Of a DNA stretch of 64,000 nucleotides, positions 42,931 through 54,391 are shown one piece after another; positions within the stretch are counted from its first letter, which is position 1; each line of letters begins with the position of its first letter. The notes beneath the pieces are model-generated. The model saw only the letters and a program-made list of their open reading frames with translations. It ran no database searches and was not told where the DNA came from. This DNA is from Hyphomicrobiaceae bacterium UBA7697. Lineage in GTDB: Bacteria > Pseudomonadota > Alphaproteobacteria > Rhizobiales > Methyloligellaceae. Location of the stretch: the NCBI GenBank assembly GCA_002482645.1, contig DLGJ01000005.1:208730-272729 (forward strand), in the 5' to 3' direction. The position numbers were made by a program, and so were the translations under genes.

Positions 42931-45018
42931 CTAGCCGCCGCCGAAGAAGCCGATCACGCGCTGGTAGAAGGGCCGTGTGCCGCCGCCGCCCGTGCTTCGA
43001 GCGCCGAAGCCGAAGGGCAACCGCGCCGCGATCGCATCCTGACCTTGCCAGGGCCGGTTCGGTCCGCGCGGCGCGGGCAGCGGCAAAGGAGGCTTGCCCT
43101 TATGGGCGGTGGCCATGATGTCGTGCCACAGTCCGGCCGGAAGAGAGCCCCCCGTGACTTTCTTCATCGGCGTATTGTCGTCGTTGCCGATCCAAACGCC
43201 GCCGACATAGTGCGCCGTGTAGCCGATGAACCAGGCGTCGCGCGAGTTCTGGGTCGTGCCGGTTTTGCCGCCGGCAGGATGTCCGGGAATCGCGGCGCGT
43301 TTGGCCGTGCCGTGCACGACGACGGCGCTCAGCATGTCGTTCATGGCCGCCACGTGATAAGGCGCGATCACCCGGCCGGCTGCGGTGCGCTGCCGCTGAT
43401 ACACGACCTTTCCGTTCTCGTTGCGGATGCCCGTGATGACATGGGGAAGAACCCGCGAGCCGCCATTGGCGAACGGGGCATAGGCGCCCGTCAATTCCAG
43501 CAGCGTCACTTCCGACGTGCCGAGCGCCAGCGACGGCTGTGCATGCAGTTTCGAGGTGATGCCGAGCCGTTGCGCCGTCTCGGCGACGCGGCGCGGCCCC
43601 ACATTCGCCGTGAGCTTCACCGCCACGGTGTTGAGCGAATGCGCCATGGCGTAGCGCAGGGAGACCTTGCCCTTGTAACTGTTCGTGTAGTTCGTGGGCT
43701 TCCAGCCGCCGATATTGACCGGGCTGTCATAGGCGATCGAGGCCGGGGAGAAGCCCGCTTCCAGCGCCGCCAGATAGACGAACGGTTTGAACGCCGAGCC
43801 GGGCTGACGCTTGGCGTTGAGTGCGCGGTCATAGGGACTGTTCCGGTAGGACCGGCCGCCGACAAGCGCACGGACGGCCCCGTTCGCGGGATCGAGCACG
43901 ACGACGGCCCCCTCGCCGGCACGGAGTTTCCGGCCCTCACCGTCGAGCAGGGCGCGCAAGCGTTCCTGCGAAAGACGCTGCAGGCGCGCATCGACGGTGG
44001 TTTGGACGATCAAAGCCTCGTCGTGATCGCCGACATATTGGGGCAGCAGTTCCGCGACCCAATCCACCGCGTAGGGGTAGCCCGTATCGTCCCCCTTGGC
44101 TTTCAGCTGCAACGGTTGCCGGCCCGCCGCGCGCGCCTCCGCCCCGGTGATGAAACCCGCATCGACCATATTGGCGAGCACCACCTGCGCGCGGGCGCTT
44201 GCCGCGCGGATGCTGCGCGTCGGCGCATAGCGGGACGGCGCCTTCAGAAGGCCTGCGAGTACGGCGGACTGCGCCAGGGTGACGTTGCGTGCCGACTTGC
44301 CGAAATAGTGCCGCGCCGCCGCCTCGACGCCGTAGGCGCCGCCGCCGAGATAGACGCGGTTGAGATAGAGCTCCAGGATCTCGTCCTTGGAGAAGCGCCG
44401 TTCGAGCCAGACCGTGTAGATCAGTTCTTCGAGCTTGCGGGTGACCGTCCGTTCCGGTTCCAGGAACAGGTTCTTGGCAAGCTGTTGGGTGATGGTCGAG
44501 CCGCCTTGAACCACCGTCCCCGCGCGGAAATTGCGGTAGCTCGCGCGGATCATGCCGGCCGGGTCGATGCCCCAATGATCGTAGAAGCGGCGGTCCTCCG
44601 TCGCCATCACGGCCTTGACCAGATGATCGGGGAGAACGTCGATCCGGATGTGACCCCGGCGCAAGCCGCGCTCGGCAAGCACCGAGCCGTCGGCGGCAAG
44701 AACCGTGACGTTCGGCGGCCGGTCGTCCAGCGTCGCCAGAAGCGGATTGGGGACACGCGAAACGAAATAGAACACCGCGGCGGCGAGGATGAGCGTGCCC
44801 CACAGCGAGGCGAGCAGGCCGAATCGGGCAGCCTTGAACAGGTAGGGATGGCGCCGCGACAGCCGCTTGTACCGGGCCCAAACACCGGTCTGCTTCCCGC
44901 GCGGGCGCCGCGTCGATGGCGGCTTGCGGCCTACGGGCGGCTTCGGCGCCGGCTTGCGGCCGGGAGCGCGTCTTTGGCCGGTGCTTTGAGGTTGGGGCCT
45001 GCGCTTCGGGCCGCTCAT
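42931..45018 (-). CDS. Penicillin-binding protein 1A-type bifunctional peptidoglycan synthase
   Basis: A 695-residue class A PBP. A basic cytoplasmic N-terminus (about 60 residues rich in Arg/Lys/Pro) leads to a membrane anchor (AARFGLLASLWGTLILAAAV). The glycosyltransferase follows (EDRRFYDHWGIDPAG, GGSTITQQLAKNLFL), then the transpeptidase with SAFK, SLN and KTGTTQNSRDAWFIGY. It polymerises and cross-links cell wall. I start at the ATG giving MSGPKRRPQ; a longer in-frame leader looks spurious. It is convergent with the YgjP-like gene and 164 bp downstream of gyrB. Confidence 0.93.
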   Translation of the reverse strand: MSGPKRRPQPQSTGQRRAPGRKPAPKPPVGRKPPSTRRPRGKQTGVWARYKRLSRRHPYLFKAARFGLLASLWGTLILAAAVFYFVSRVPNPLLATLDDRPPNVTVLAADGSVLAERGLRRGHIRIDVLPDHLVKAVMATEDRRFYDHWGIDPAGMIRASYRNFRAGTVVQGGSTITQQLAKNLFLEPERTVTRKLEELIYTVWLERRFSKDEILELYLNRVYLGGGAYGVEAAARHYFGKSARNVTLAQSAVLAGLLKAPSRYAPTRSIRAASARAQVVLANMVDAGFITGAEARAAGRQPLQLKAKGDDTGYPYAVDWVAELLPQYVGDHDEALIVQTTVDARLQRLSQERLRALLDGEGRKLRAGEGAVVVLDPANGAVRALVGGRSYRNSPYDRALNAKRQPGSAFKPFVYLAALEAGFSPASIAYDSPVNIGGWKPTNYTNSYKGKVSLRYAMAHSLNTVAVKLTANVGPRRVAETAQRLGITSKLHAQPSLALGTSEVTLLELTGAYAPFANGGSRVLPHVITGIRNENGKVVYQRQRTAAGRVIAPYHVAAMNDMLSAVVVHGTAKRAAIPGHPAGGKTGTTQNSRDAWFIGYTAHYVGGVWIGNDDNTPMKKVTGGSLPAGLWHDIMATAHKGKPPLPLPAPRGPNRPWQGQDAIAARLPFGFGARSTGGGGTRPFYQRVIGFFGGG

Positions 45019-45182
45019 ACGCAACGGTACTCCATACAAGACGTGGAAACCGGGTTCGAACACCGGCATTGGAAATCGGCGTTGCCGCGGCCAGAAACGG
45101 ACCGCCGGCGCCCTCGACTTGAGGCCACCGTAGGGGTAACCACGTTGCTATCCCGTTAAGGACTGTGGCGCCGAGCGGCCGG

Positions 45183-47615
<2,433 letters not shown>

Positions 47616-47692
47616 GGTCTATGAGGTAGCTTTTTTGAAGTGGTTTCGTGGATCTTCGGGCCGCCTGGCGCGGCGGCCGGCGAACGCTTGAA

Positions 47693-48892
47693 TCATGGCT
47701 CTATCATACCCCGATTCACGGCCAAGATTTGAGCATCTTCTGCAAGTGGCGAAAAAAGTTCCCGGTCCGTTCCCGTCATCCAGGCTTGGACTCCGAGCCT
47801 CAGAATTTCGTCGAACAGTGCTTCGCGGCGCCTAGCGTCCAAATGGGCGGCAACCTCGTCCAGAAGCACCAAGGGGGCGGTGCCTTCCAGGGTTTTGATA
47901 AGTTCGGCCTTGGCGAGAACGAGGCCCAGCAGAAGCGCCTTTTGTTCGCCCGAGGAGCAGATGGCGGCGGGAGCGTTTTTCGGGCCGTGAACCACGAGCA
48001 GGTCGCTCCGGTGAGGCCCTTCGAGGGTCCGCGCCGCCGCGCGGTCCCGGTCCCGGCATTCCTCCAGAAGAATGCGAAAGGCATCCTCGGCTTCCGTCGC
48101 GGAGCGTTCCGTAAGGTCGGCTTCCAGCGTCCCGTGCAGCGACAGCACCGCATGGGGGAACGGGGCGGTGCCTTGCGCGGCGCGGGTCTCCTCGATGAGG
48201 GCGGAAAGCCGCTCGACCGCGTCGAGCCGTGCCGCCGCGATGGCGACGCCGGCTTCGGCCATTTGCTCCTCGAGCCCTTCGAACAGGCTCTGCGAGGTCT
48301 CCCGCATCTGGAACAGGCGATTGCGCTGGCGCATGGCCCGGTCGTAGCGATTGAGCGAGCTTCGCAGGCCCGGCGCGATGGCGAGCACGAGCCGGTCCAG
48401 GAAACGCCGCCGGTCGGTGCCCCCGCCGGTGAAGAGCCCGTCCATGGCCGGGATCAGGAAGACGTGCTTCACATAGTCTCCCAGTGCGCCGGCACTCCGG
48501 TCCTTTCCGGCGATGCGTACGGTGCGCCCGGTGCTCTCCTCGCCTGTCCCCGGCACAAGACCCGTGCCGATGTCGAGTTCGCCATGACGGGTACGGACGG
48601 TCGCGGCGATCGCGAAGCCGCCCTGGCCCTCGTGGCGCGAAAGTTCCGCGTAGGGCCGTCCGCGCAGGCCATGTCCCGCGCCGAGCAGCGACACCGCTTC
48701 GAGAAGATTGGTCTTGCCGGAGCCGTTTTCGCCGACCAGCACGACCGGGCGCGCATCGAGGTCGAGCCGGGCGCCGCCATAGTTGCGGAAGTCCGTGAGC
48801 TTCAGCGTTCGCACGGAAAGACGCGCGGCGGTGCGCTCCGGCGCGAACGCGGGGTCGATTTCGAGGTCGCGTTCGTGCGGGCTCGCGGTCAT
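47693..48892 (-). CDS. recF: DNA replication and repair protein RecF
   Basis: A 399-residue SMC-like ATPase that helps load RecA at gaps. Walker A is VLVGENGSGKTNLLEAVSLL, the signature region is CSSGEQKALLLGLVLAKAEL, and Walker B follows as PLVLLDEVAAHLD. The first 25 residues before VRTLKLTDFRNYGGARL are an extension found variably in alphaproteobacteria. The ATG overlaps the dnaN stop codon (ATGA), so dnaN and recF are coupled. Confidence 0.95.
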   Translation of the reverse strand: MTASPHERDLEIDPAFAPERTAARLSVRTLKLTDFRNYGGARLDLDARPVVLVGENGSGKTNLLEAVSLLGAGHGLRGRPYAELSRHEGQGGFAIAATVRTRHGELDIGTGLVPGTGEESTGRTVRIAGKDRSAGALGDYVKHVFLIPAMDGLFTGGGTDRRRFLDRLVLAIAPGLRSSLNRYDRAMRQRNRLFQMRETSQSLFEGLEEQMAEAGVAIAAARLDAVERLSALIEETRAAQGTAPFPHAVLSLHGTLEADLTERSATEAEDAFRILLEECRDRDRAAARTLEGPHRSDLLVVHGPKNAPAAICSSGEQKALLLGLVLAKAELIKTLEGTAPLVLLDEVAAHLDARRREALFDEILRLGVQAWMTGTDRELFSPLAEDAQILAVNRGMIEP

Positions 48893-50004
48893 ACCCGCAT
48901 CGGCATCAGCACGTAGAGCGTCGATGCGTCCTTCACATCGCGGACCATCGTGGGCGAGCCGGGATCGGCGAACAGGAACTCGGCCGTCTCGCTCTCGAGC
49001 TGCTGAGAGATATCGAGCAGATAGCGCGCGTTGAAGCCGATTTCGAGCGGATCGTTGCCGTAGCTCACCGGCAGCTCTTCCGTGGCGCTGCCCGACTCCG
49101 GATTGTTCACCGAAAGCGTCAGCGTATCGCCCTGGAGGGACAGCTTCACGGCCCGGCCCTTGTCGCTGGACAAGGTGGAGACGCGATCCACCGCCTGCTC
49201 GAACGTGGTGTTGTCGAGTTCGAGACGCTTGTCGTTTCCTTGCGGGATCACGCGCTCGTAATCGGGGAAGGTTCCGTCGATGAGTTTCGAGGTCAGCACC
49301 ACCTGTCCGGCCGATACGCGGATCTTCGACGGCGACAGTTCGATCCGGATCTCTGCGTCGTCGGTTTCGGCGAGCCGCAGCAGGTCGGCCACCGTCTTGC
49401 GCGGCACGATCACGCCCGGCATGCCCTTGGCGCTGCTGGGCAACGGAATCTCGACTTGGGCGAGGCGGTGGCCGTCGGTCGCGACCGCGCGCAACATTTC
49501 CTTGCCGTCCGAGTCCGCCTCGTGAAGGTAAATGCCGTTCAGATAGTAGCGCGTCTCCTCCGTCGAAATCGCGAAGCGCGTCTTCTCGATCAGGCGTTTG
49601 AGGTCTCCGGCCGGAAGCGTGAAGGCATGGCCGAGATCTTCCACCGAGAGCGTCGGGAAGTCGTCCGCGGGCAGCGTTTGCAGGGAAAACTGCGCCGGGC
49701 CCGATGTGATCGTCAGGCGCTCTTGCGCGGCGTCGCGCTCGATCGAGATGTCTCCGTCCGGAAGCTTGCGCACGATGTCGTTGAACATATGCGCCGGGAC
49801 CGTCACGGCGCCGTCTCCCGAGACCGAGCAATCGACCGTCTCCACGACCTCCATGTCCAAATCGGTCGCCGTCAGCTTCAACGCGTTCGAGCCCGCCGTG
49901 AGCATCACATTCGACAGGATGGGAATCGTGTTCCGGCGCTCGACCACGTTCGCGACATGCGCGAGGGCTTTAGCGAGTTTCGGCTTCTCGATGGTAAGGC
50001 GCAT
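48889..50004 (-). CDS. dnaN: DNA polymerase III beta sliding clamp
   Basis: A 371-residue ring-forming clamp that holds the replicase on DNA. It starts MRLTIEKPKLAKALAHVANV, contains the three repeated clamp folds (for example HAFTLPAGDLKRLIEKTRFAIS) and ends in LYVLMPMRV, the typical clamp C-terminus. It stands 269 bp after dnaA; no gene or clear hairpin was seen in that gap, which probably holds its own promoter. Confidence 0.98.
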   Translation of the reverse strand: MRLTIEKPKLAKALAHVANVVERRNTIPILSNVMLTAGSNALKLTATDLDMEVVETVDCSVSGDGAVTVPAHMFNDIVRKLPDGDISIERDAAQERLTITSGPAQFSLQTLPADDFPTLSVEDLGHAFTLPAGDLKRLIEKTRFAISTEETRYYLNGIYLHEADSDGKEMLRAVATDGHRLAQVEIPLPSSAKGMPGVIVPRKTVADLLRLAETDDAEIRIELSPSKIRVSAGQVVLTSKLIDGTFPDYERVIPQGNDKRLELDNTTFEQAVDRVSTLSSDKGRAVKLSLQGDTLTLSVNNPESGSATEELPVSYGNDPLEIGFNARYLLDISQQLESETAEFLFADPGSPTMVRDVKDASTLYVLMPMRV

Positions 50005-50273
50005 GGTTGGAGAGTACCCCGAAAACGAGAGTTTTTTCCGCTGACAGGCCCCTGGTCCGGTGCCCGCATCGAGGCTGAGACCAGGCTCCCGGTTGAGCCG
50101 CTACTGTCCTGATGATCCCCTTGCGAATCGGGCGAAAAATCCGCAGCTCCGAAGCCAAGTGAACTTGCAGCGGCGGGGCGGATTTTGCAAGTGGGGTAAG
50201 CGCTCAAAGGGCGCCGGAGATGCCGGCAACGGCGAGGGCCGGAGCTGAAGCTCCAGGCCGTCGCGTTGCGGTC

Positions 50274-51734
50274 TCAGTCCCGCAGGAGCCGTTTCAACAG
50301 CTCGATCTCCTCGCGGAGCTGCGTGTCGTCGCTCATCAGCTGCTCGATCTTGCGGATCGCGTGCAGCACCGTGGTGTGGTCGCGGTTGCCGAAGCGGCGC
50401 CCGATCTCCGGCAGGGAACGGGAGGTCAGCAGTTTCGCGAGATACATGCCGATCTGCCGGGGCCGCACGATGGACCGGTTCCGCCGGCCGGACAGGAGGT
50501 CGCCGCGGTTCACGCCGTAATGCTTCGAGACCGTGCGCAGGATGTCGTCGATGCGGACCCGCCTGGGTTCGGCACCGCGCATGAGGTCGCGCACGATCTG
50601 CTCGGCGACGGCGATGGTCACCGGCTCGTCGGTGAGCTGGTAGCTCGCCCGCAACCGGTGGACCGCTCCTTCGAGCTCGCGGCCGCTTTCCGTCAAACGT
50701 TCCGCCAGAAAGGCAAGGACCGTGTCGGACACTTCGAGGCCGTCCGTGTCGGCGCAGGCTTCCGAAGCGCGCTTTTCGAGGATCTTGTGGCGCAAATCGT
50801 AATCCATGGCCTTGATTTCGGCGACAAGCCCGCCGCCGAGGCGCGAGCGCATGCGCATGTCGAGCTTGTCGAGATGGGTCGGCGCGCGATCGGCGGCGAC
50901 CACCACCTGCCGCCCGCCGTCGATCAGCGAGTTCAGCGTATGGCAGAACTCCTGCTGGATCGTGGGCCCTTGCAGGAACTCCATGTCGTCGATCAGGAGA
51001 ATATCGATATTGCGCAGCTTCTCCTTGAAGGCGAGGGCGTCGCGGGCCCGCAAGGCTTGAACGAAGCCCGACATGAAGCGCTCGGCGGTGAGGTAGAGCA
51101 CCTCGGCCTCCGGCTTTTGCCGCGTCACCTCCCACGCCATCGCATGGAGCAGGTGGGTTTTGCCGAGGCCGACATTGCCATGGACAAAGAGCGGGTTGAA
51201 CGGCGATTGCGGGCTCGCGGAGGACTGCGCAACCTGTTTGGCCGCGGCGTGCGCAAGCTTGTTCGTGTTGCCGACCACGAAACTGTTGAAGGTGAGGCGC
51301 GGATCGAGCGGCGAGCCCTCGAATCCGTCATAGCCGGTGCGCAGCGGCATCGGCAGCGCCGTCCTGTCCGCGACCAATTGCGGGGAGGCCTGGCGCATGA
51401 CGGGGTTTTCTTTAGGCGGCTCGACCGTGAAATGCGGCTGCCGCACGGTGAACTCCACCCGCTCGGCCTCCGGCCATTCGCCGCGCGCCTGCCGCAGCAC
51501 CGCGTCGTAGTAATGGGTTCGCAGCCAGTTTCGCAGAAAGCGCGTGGCGACGGTCAGATGGATGACGCCCGCCGCGACAGTGTCAACCTCGACGCCGCGA
51601 AACCAGCTCGCATAGACGTCCTCGCCCAGCTCACCGCGCAACCGTGATTTGACGCGCGTCCAAGCCTCGCCCGGCGCGCATTGCTCCTCTTGTTGGGCCC
51701 CACGACCGTGGGCCCGTGCCTGTGCCTCTGCCAC
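50274..51734 (-). CDS. dnaA: Chromosomal replication initiator DnaA
   Basis: A 486-residue initiator. Domain I runs to about residue 90 (WTRVKSRLRGELGEDVYASWFRGVE, positions 51585-51660), followed by a short variable domain II. The AAA+ domain has LFVHGNVGLGKTHLLHAM, ILLIDDMEFLQG and RSRLGGGLVAEI, and the DNA-binding domain RPRQIGMYLAKLLTSRSLPEIGRRFGNRDHTTVLHA. The start is GTG. It heads the leftward dnaA-dnaN-recF-gyrB series, and DnaA-box-like sites lie upstream beyond a small rhodanese gene. Confidence 0.98.
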   Translation of the reverse strand: MAEAQARAHGRGAQQEEQCAPGEAWTRVKSRLRGELGEDVYASWFRGVEVDTVAAGVIHLTVATRFLRNWLRTHYYDAVLRQARGEWPEAERVEFTVRQPHFTVEPPKENPVMRQASPQLVADRTALPMPLRTGYDGFEGSPLDPRLTFNSFVVGNTNKLAHAAAKQVAQSSASPQSPFNPLFVHGNVGLGKTHLLHAMAWEVTRQKPEAEVLYLTAERFMSGFVQALRARDALAFKEKLRNIDILLIDDMEFLQGPTIQQEFCHTLNSLIDGGRQVVVAADRAPTHLDKLDMRMRSRLGGGLVAEIKAMDYDLRHKILEKRASEACADTDGLEVSDTVLAFLAERLTESGRELEGAVHRLRASYQLTDEPVTIAVAEQIVRDLMRGAEPRRVRIDDILRTVSKHYGVNRGDLLSGRRNRSIVRPRQIGMYLAKLLTSRSLPEIGRRFGNRDHTTVLHAIRKIEQLMSDDTQLREEIELLKRLLRD

Positions 51735-51850
51735 GATATTGTTCTTTCCTAATCATTCTTTTGTCGCGCCAATACGCACCGCACGCAGTTACCTGAGCAG
51801 CCAACAAACTTTTAGACGCGGACTATCCCGACAGTCCCATGACCGGTCCC

Positions 51851-52297
51851 CTAGCTCTGCTGCCAGGGAAGTCCAATCGCTTTCCAACCAAGCAGGGCGC
51901 CACGATGCCGCTCGTCGTCGAGAGGCCCTTCGAAGCCCTCACTGACGTTGTGACACGCGCCATACCCCGCTGCCGCCATGACCTTGGCTGCGGCCAAACT
52001 CCGGCTACCCGAGCGGCATATGAAGAAAAGATCGTCGTTTGGTTGGACACCGATGGCTTGCAGTTCGTTCGCAAGCCGTTCGGCAAAACGCGGATCGACG
52101 GATTGGTCCGGAAAAGTTTGCCATTCCACCAGAACGGCGCGCTTCCCTAAGCCCCCGAGATCGGGGATTCCCACATATGTCCATTCCGCGCGTGTACGCA
52201 CATCGACCAATTGCGACCGAGGATTCCTCTGGAGCGAGCTCCAGGCTGACGCCACATCAACCTCATCGACCGCGTTCTCGTCCAAGTGCGTGCCCAA
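51851..52297 (-). CDS. Rhodanese-domain protein
   Basis: A 148-residue single rhodanese domain with SQLVDVRTRAEWTYVGIPDLGG and the active-site loop FFICRSGSRSLAAAK (CRSGSR). The catalytic cysteine is present, so a sulfurtransferase acting on persulfide is likely; the acceptor is unknown. The start is TTG, chosen because a strong AGGAGGAGG stands 7 bases upstream and no ATG fits. It lies between dnaA and the candidate origin, on the dnaA strand, with 116 bp to dnaA. Confidence 0.85.
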   Translation of the reverse strand: MGTHLDENAVDEVDVASAWSSLQRNPRSQLVDVRTRAEWTYVGIPDLGGLGKRAVLVEWQTFPDQSVDPRFAERLANELQAIGVQPNDDLFFICRSGSRSLAAAKVMAAAGYGACHNVSEGFEGPLDDERHRGALLGWKAIGLPWQQS

Positions 52298-53069
52298 AAT
52301 AGAGCCTCCTCCTCCTCAAATTCGTGAGCACGGTACAAGAACAGATTTCGTGCCGAACACAAAACGTGGTGAACTTGTGTGTTTTGCACACGTAATATTC
52401 ACAACTTACGCATAAGCATTCCACAAGATTTTCATGGCTCCCCCCTCTGAAGACACAAGAAAACCTGTCTCGGCAAAGGTCGAGATCAAGGCACTTAATT
52501 GTAAGGAGGGGACGTCCCCGTTCGGATAACCAGACTATACACAGGCTCTACGTGGCGATCAAGCAGACGAGTGCGCGGCCTCAAGCAGTATTCGTCAGTA
52601 GACTCATCACCGAGGCGCGTTTGCCAAACCCCTGTGCATAAAGCGTGAATCGGCAGGCTCCGGCCGCCGGTTCGTGTCGATGGGCGCTTTTCGGCGCCCG
52701 CCGGCGCCGAAATTTTTTTTTCGGGGCACATCCGGTGGAAAAGTCCGGCCCTTTGCCTGTCGCGGCGCTGTCAAACAATTGAAATCGCAGTGTCAAGCCG
52801 TTGAAACATTCGCGCGCGAAGCGGCCGCTCGAACCGTTGTACGCGCGCATCTGTGGCAGTCGGACCACACATTGCAGGCCGCTGCGTGGCGAGGCGTTCG
52901 GCGAAACCGGAGAGGGGGTGGCGAGAAGGCCGCGGCGCGGATGGCGCGCGTCCGGCCCGCGTGGAATCGAAAAGGGCGCGCATGGCTGCACGCCCAATCT
53001 GTTCCGGGATGGAGCGGCCGTCTCGCGGCCGGGTCGTAAACCGACGGGGAAAGCGTGGACGCGGTTGGC
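52298..53069. other. Candidate chromosome origin (oriC) within a 772-bp gene-free region
   Basis: No gene recognised. The part 52320-52800 is unusually A/T-rich for the window and holds DnaA-box-like sites. TTTTGCACA at 52382-52390 and TTATGCACA on the minus strand at 52633-52641 fit the TTWTNCACA form; one-mismatch sites are at 52395-52403, 52535-52543 and 52734-52742. A T8 tract ends at 52720. The position between rpsT and dnaA is where several Rhizobiales origins lie. The part 52800-53069 is G+C-rich, with a small CGGCCG/CGGCCG hairpin at 53015-53031 that might end the rpsT transcript. Confidence 0.55.
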
Positions 53070-53336
53070 CTACGCGCCCATGGCGCCCACGCGCTTGGCG
53101 AGGCGCGACACTTTCCGCGAGGCGGCGCGGCGGTGGAGAATGCCAAGCTGCGCCGTGCGGGCGACGACCGGCTCGGCGGCACGCAGGGCCGCCTGAGCGG
53201 CGTTCTTGTCGCCGGACGCGATCGCTTCCTCGACCTTGCGGAGATAGGTCCGCATATTGCTGCGCCGGGTCTTGTTGACCGCGGTACGGCGGGTGGTTTG
53301 GCGAACGGCTTTCTTCGCCGACGTGGTGTTAGCCAT
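53070..53336 (-). CDS. rpsT: 30S ribosomal protein S20
   Basis: An 88-residue basic helical ribosomal protein that binds 16S rRNA. It starts MANTTSAKKAVRQTTRRT and ends in HRRAASRKVSRLAKRVGAMGA, the normal bS20 pattern. Its neighbour position upstream of dnaA is conserved in many alphaproteobacteria. A well-formed sigma-70 promoter precedes it. Confidence 0.97.
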   Translation of the reverse strand: MANTTSAKKAVRQTTRRTAVNKTRRSNMRTYLRKVEEAIASGDKNAAQAALRAAEPVVARTAQLGILHRRAASRKVSRLAKRVGAMGA

Positions 53337-53414
53337 GTTCAGAATCCTTGAAGGCTGCTTTGGGTCCGCGCTCCGCAGCTCTCGAAAAGCGCCAAAAGTG
53401 CGAATTTGGCATGC

Positions 53415-53443
53415 TCTATAGCGAGCGCCCCTCAAAGCGTCAA
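53415..53443 (-). promoter_or_regulatory. Sigma-70 promoter of rpsT
   Basis: On the minus strand TTGACG and TATAGA are separated by exactly 17 bases and stand about 80 bp before the rpsT start codon, leaving a leader of about 70 bases. This is the best consensus-like promoter I see in the window. Confidence 0.75.
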
Positions 53444-53561
53444 CTGGGCGGCGCCAACGCCGCCGTTCCCCGGTCCCGTTGCACCGCGGCCGTATCGAGG
53501 CGACGAGGCTGGACGCCGGCCCGGCCACGGCGCCATGCCCTCGCCGGCGTGCCGCCGGTCT

Positions 53562-54377
53562 CTACCGGTTCTTGAAGTTCGGCTTCCGCTTCTCGATGAA
53601 CGCGGCCATGCCCTCTTTCTGATCCTCTGTGGCGAAGAGGGAGTAGAACTGGTTGCGCTCGAACCGCACCCCTTCGGACAAGGTCGTGACGAAGCCGCGA
53701 TTGATCGACTCCTTGATCATCATGACCACATGCGTCGGGAAGGTCGCGATCTTGGCCGCGGTCTTCATCGCTTCGTCGCGCAAGCGCTCGACCGGGACGA
53801 CGCGGCTGACGAGGTTGGATCGTTCGGCTTCGTCGGCCTTCATCTGGCGCCCGGTCAGGCAGAGCTCCATCGCCTTGGCCTTGCCCACGGCGCGGGTCAG
53901 GCGCTGCGTGCCGCCGGCGCCCGGCATGATTCCGAGACTGATTTCCGGCTGACCGAACACGGCGTTCTCCGCGGCGATGATGATGTCGCACGACATCGCG
54001 AGTTCGCAGCCGCCGCCGAGCGCGTAGCCCGCGACCGCCGCGATGATCGGCTTGCGCGTGGCCGCGATCGTGTCGTAGGGCGCGAGAAACGCCGTGCTAT
54101 AGGCCTCGACGGACGTCTTGCTCTGCATTTCCTTGATATCGGCACCGGCGGCGAACGCCTTCTCGTCGCCGGTAATGACGATGCAGCCGATATTGGGGTC
54201 CTTGTCGAAGACGTTGAGGACATCGCAAAGCTCGCCCACGAGCTGCGAATTGAGGGCATTGAGAGCTTCCGGGCGATGGAGCGTGATCGACCCCACTTTG
54301 CCTTCGCGTTTTACGATCAGCGTTGCATAGGTCGTCGCGGCCGGTTCGCCGTTTATCGTGGCCTGGTCCATATACAT
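53562..54377 (-). CDS. Enoyl-CoA hydratase (crotonase)
   Basis: A 271-residue crotonase-fold enzyme. Both catalytic glutamates are present: Glu125 in GYALGGGCELAMSCD and Glu145 in FGQPEISLGIMPGAGGTQRL. The oxyanion-hole segment is KAFAAGADIKEM. It is the short-chain hydratase type (FadB/EchA-like) that adds water to trans-2-enoyl-CoA, in fatty acid, amino acid or PHA-related metabolism. It lies 14 bp after mutM on the same strand, so cotranscription is likely. Confidence 0.92.
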   Translation of the reverse strand: MYMDQATINGEPAATTYATLIVKREGKVGSITLHRPEALNALNSQLVGELCDVLNVFDKDPNIGCIVITGDEKAFAAGADIKEMQSKTSVEAYSTAFLAPYDTIAATRKPIIAAVAGYALGGGCELAMSCDIIIAAENAVFGQPEISLGIMPGAGGTQRLTRAVGKAKAMELCLTGRQMKADEAERSNLVSRVVPVERLRDEAMKTAAKIATFPTHVVMMIKESINRGFVTTLSEGVRFERNQFYSLFATEDQKEGMAAFIEKRKPNFKNR

Positions 54378-54391
54378 GTGCGTCTGTTCCC

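Noticed and set aside
43045..45159. 704-codon plus-strand frame opposite the PBP1A gene
   Set aside because: Antisense shadow; the minus-strand protein has all PBP motifs.
52801..53196. 131-codon plus-strand frame next to rpsT
   Set aside because: Arg/Pro/Gly-rich, partly antisense to rpsT, no ribosome site and no known fold.
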